Shown here: positions 5,828-6,341 of the stretch, in pieces
How the letters are laid out: the number at the start of each line of letters is the position of its first letter
How positions within the stretch are numbered: position 1 is the first letter of the stretch
DNA from: Methanomicrobiales archaeon
GTDB taxonomy: Archaea > Halobacteriota > Methanomicrobia > Methanomicrobiales > Methanoculleaceae
Assembly: GCA_012521035.1 (NCBI GenBank)
Contig: JAAYND010000062.1
Location: 1-6,341 of the forward strand
Length of the DNA: 6,341 nt
Direction: 5' to 3'
The notes under the pieces: generated by a model
Database searches by the model: none
What the model was told of the DNA's origin: nothing
Seen by the model: the letters and a program-made list of their open reading frames with translations, nothing else
Position numbers and translations under genes: made by a program

Positions 5828-5962
5828 CTATTTTGTGTCCATGAGGATATAGGTTTTGCCGGCCGGATGGTGGAAGCAGGTCCCGTCGAAGTCTCGCGCG
5901 GGCATTCGGCGCAGGGATCGCCCGATGATAGCAAGAGCTCCGCCGGCGTGGTAGGAGGGCAT
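5828..5962 (-). CDS. Small hypothetical protein preceding the four-cysteine protein
   Basis: This 44-codon frame on the - strand begins MPSYHAGGALAIIG and ends with an uncommonly protein-like tail, DGTCFHHPAGKTYILMDTK, then TAG. It has a single cysteine at residue 30, followed by FHHP. I do not recognise the family. Support comes from G/C at about 70% of third positions and its place between the ferredoxin and the four-cysteine gene, 6 bases from the latter, with the same length. Against it, no good ribosome binding site precedes the ATG at 5962 (only a G5 run), and a further in-frame ATG lies at 5905. The frame is open back to the ferredoxin stop but has no better start. Another reading frame here carries a Cys-rich segment that could belong to the same ancestral gene if a frameshift has occurred, so this may be a damaged gene. 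Confidence 0.4.
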   Translation of the reverse strand: MPSYHAGGALAIIGRSLRRMPARDFDGTCFHHPAGKTYILMDTK

Positions 5963-6046
5963 ACGCCCCCGATAAAACAGGAATGCCCGGGGATCGGGTT
6001 TCAGACCACCCGCCCCCGGCCACCTGATCTGCTCCCTGATAACGTC

Positions 6047-6274
6047 TTAATCCTCCACCTCGATGACCGCTACCGGACACGAATCCGCAGCCTCCCATGC
6101 GCAGTCGGCAAGGTCATCGGGCACCTCCCCCTCCGCCGGGTTGCCGTTGACCCGGTACTGTTCGGTGATCTCGCTGAGCTCATCGTCGGGATTCTGTTCG
6201 AAGACCTCAGGACAGATCAACCAGCAGGATTCACAGCTGATACATCCGGGTCTGTCAATGGTAACCTTCACCAC
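6047..6274 (-). CDS. Single-cluster [4Fe-4S] ferredoxin, Pyrococcus type
   Basis: This is a 75-residue soluble electron carrier. From the GTG at 6274 the cluster ligands are C11, C14 and C17 in PGCISCESCW, and C66 in SCPVAVIEVE. C21 (in LICPEVFE) and C58 (in ADCAWEA) sit where Pyrococcus furiosus ferredoxin has its structural disulfide. That protein has aspartate at position 14; here the position is cysteine, so a conventional [4Fe-4S] cluster is expected. The acidic character and the loop at about 27-53, longer than in Pyrococcus, are also visible. Start choice: GGAGGTG at 6282-6288 lies 7 bases before the GTG at 6274, giving MVKVTIDRPGC and the same cysteine numbering as Pyrococcus. A second GTG follows directly at 6271, and a TTG at 6295 would include the binding site within the gene. 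It is the first of a possible three-gene unit and converges on the QueG-like gene, a possible redox partner by position only. Confidence 0.88.
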   Translation of the reverse strand: MVKVTIDRPGCISCESCWLICPEVFEQNPDDELSEITEQYRVNGNPAEGEVPDDLADCAWEAADSCPVAVIEVED

Positions 6275-6281
6275 CGATCCA

Positions 6282-6288
6282 CACCTCC
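6282..6288 (-). promoter_or_regulatory. Strong ribosome binding site of the ferredoxin gene
   Basis: GGAGGTG on the - strand is the best match to the 16S 3' end in the window and lies 7 bases before the GTG start at 6274. It rules out the TTG at 6295 as the main start, because that codon lies upstream of it. Confidence 0.65.
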
Positions 6289-6315
6289 ACTTCAATCCGG
6301 GTAAGAATCTTCCCG

Positions 6316-6323
6316 ATGTTAAA
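6316..6323 (-). promoter_or_regulatory. Weak TATA-like element before the ferredoxin
   Basis: TTTAACAT on the - strand lies about 45 bases before the ferredoxin start, which would place transcription near 6295 and leave a leader of about 20 bases including the ribosome binding site. It is embedded in a near-palindrome (ATGTTAAACAT, 6316-6326). The consensus match is imperfect, and the window ends too soon to exclude an upstream gene on the same mRNA. Confidence 0.3.
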
Positions 6324-6341
6324 CATGACGGAACGCCCCCC

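Noticed and set aside
5808..6098. 96-codon - strand frame overlapping the ferredoxin 3' end and the first tiny gene
   Set aside because: It overlaps the ferredoxin in another frame and has low-complexity Gly/Arg/Ser composition; the two 44-codon frames fit the region better.
5642..6304. 220-codon + strand open frame across the right-hand region
   Set aside because: It is rich in Pro, Arg and Gly with no motif, and it runs antisense to the ferredoxin, whose cysteine pattern is unmistakable.
6269..6341. - strand frame open from the window edge ending at a TGA within the ferredoxin start region
   Set aside because: Only about 23 codons follow its ATG and no family is recognisable; it overlaps the strong ribosome binding site of the ferredoxin and is probably chance.

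Overview
The window looks like chromosomal DNA from a GC-rich methanogenic archaeon, most plausibly of the order Methanomicrobiales (Methanoculleus-like). This is inferred from archaeal TATA-type promoters, GGAGGTG-type ribosome binding sites, strong G/C bias at third codon positions, and the gene set: an archaeal 6-phospho-3-hexuloisomerase, an M42 aminopeptidase and a Pyrococcus-type ferredoxin. No rRNA, tRNA, CRISPR array, transposon or phage gene is visible.

Layout. Positions 1-143 hold an AT-rich promoter. On the + strand follow a UPF0316/DUF2179 membrane protein (144-740), 6-phospho-3-hexuloisomerase (852-1451), a class I/II PLP aminotransferase (1460-2566), an M42 metallo-aminopeptidase (2572-3609) and an SMR transporter of the guanidinium-exporter type (3656-4000). 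The isomerase, aminotransferase and peptidase genes are separated by only 8 and 5 bases, with ribosome binding sites lying across or next to the preceding stop codons, so they form a compact operon. The transporter follows after 46 bases that include a T6 tract. A YedJ-like HD hydrolase lies convergently on the - strand (4012-4590). A roughly 250-base divergent promoter region separates it from a QueG-like double [4Fe-4S] protein on the + strand (4839-5525).

The right end, 5526-6341, looks sparse but is probably a small - strand transcription unit. It starts with a 75-residue single-cluster ferredoxin (6047-6274) and continues into two tiny reading frames of 44 codons each (5828-5962 and 5687-5821), separated by 6 bases. 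The last encodes a four-cysteine protein (C-x2-C-x12-C-x14-C) that recalls the small iron-sulfur subunits of some glycyl radical enzymes. These two tiny genes were found by reading the strand by hand and are the most novel content of the window.

Together, the left half is ordinary metabolism: pentose supply by the reverse ribulose monophosphate route, amino acid transamination, peptide turnover and guanidinium export. The right half is iron-sulfur redox biochemistry of unassigned purpose: a QueG-like protein in a lineage not expected to make queuosine, converging on a ferredoxin with small-protein companions.
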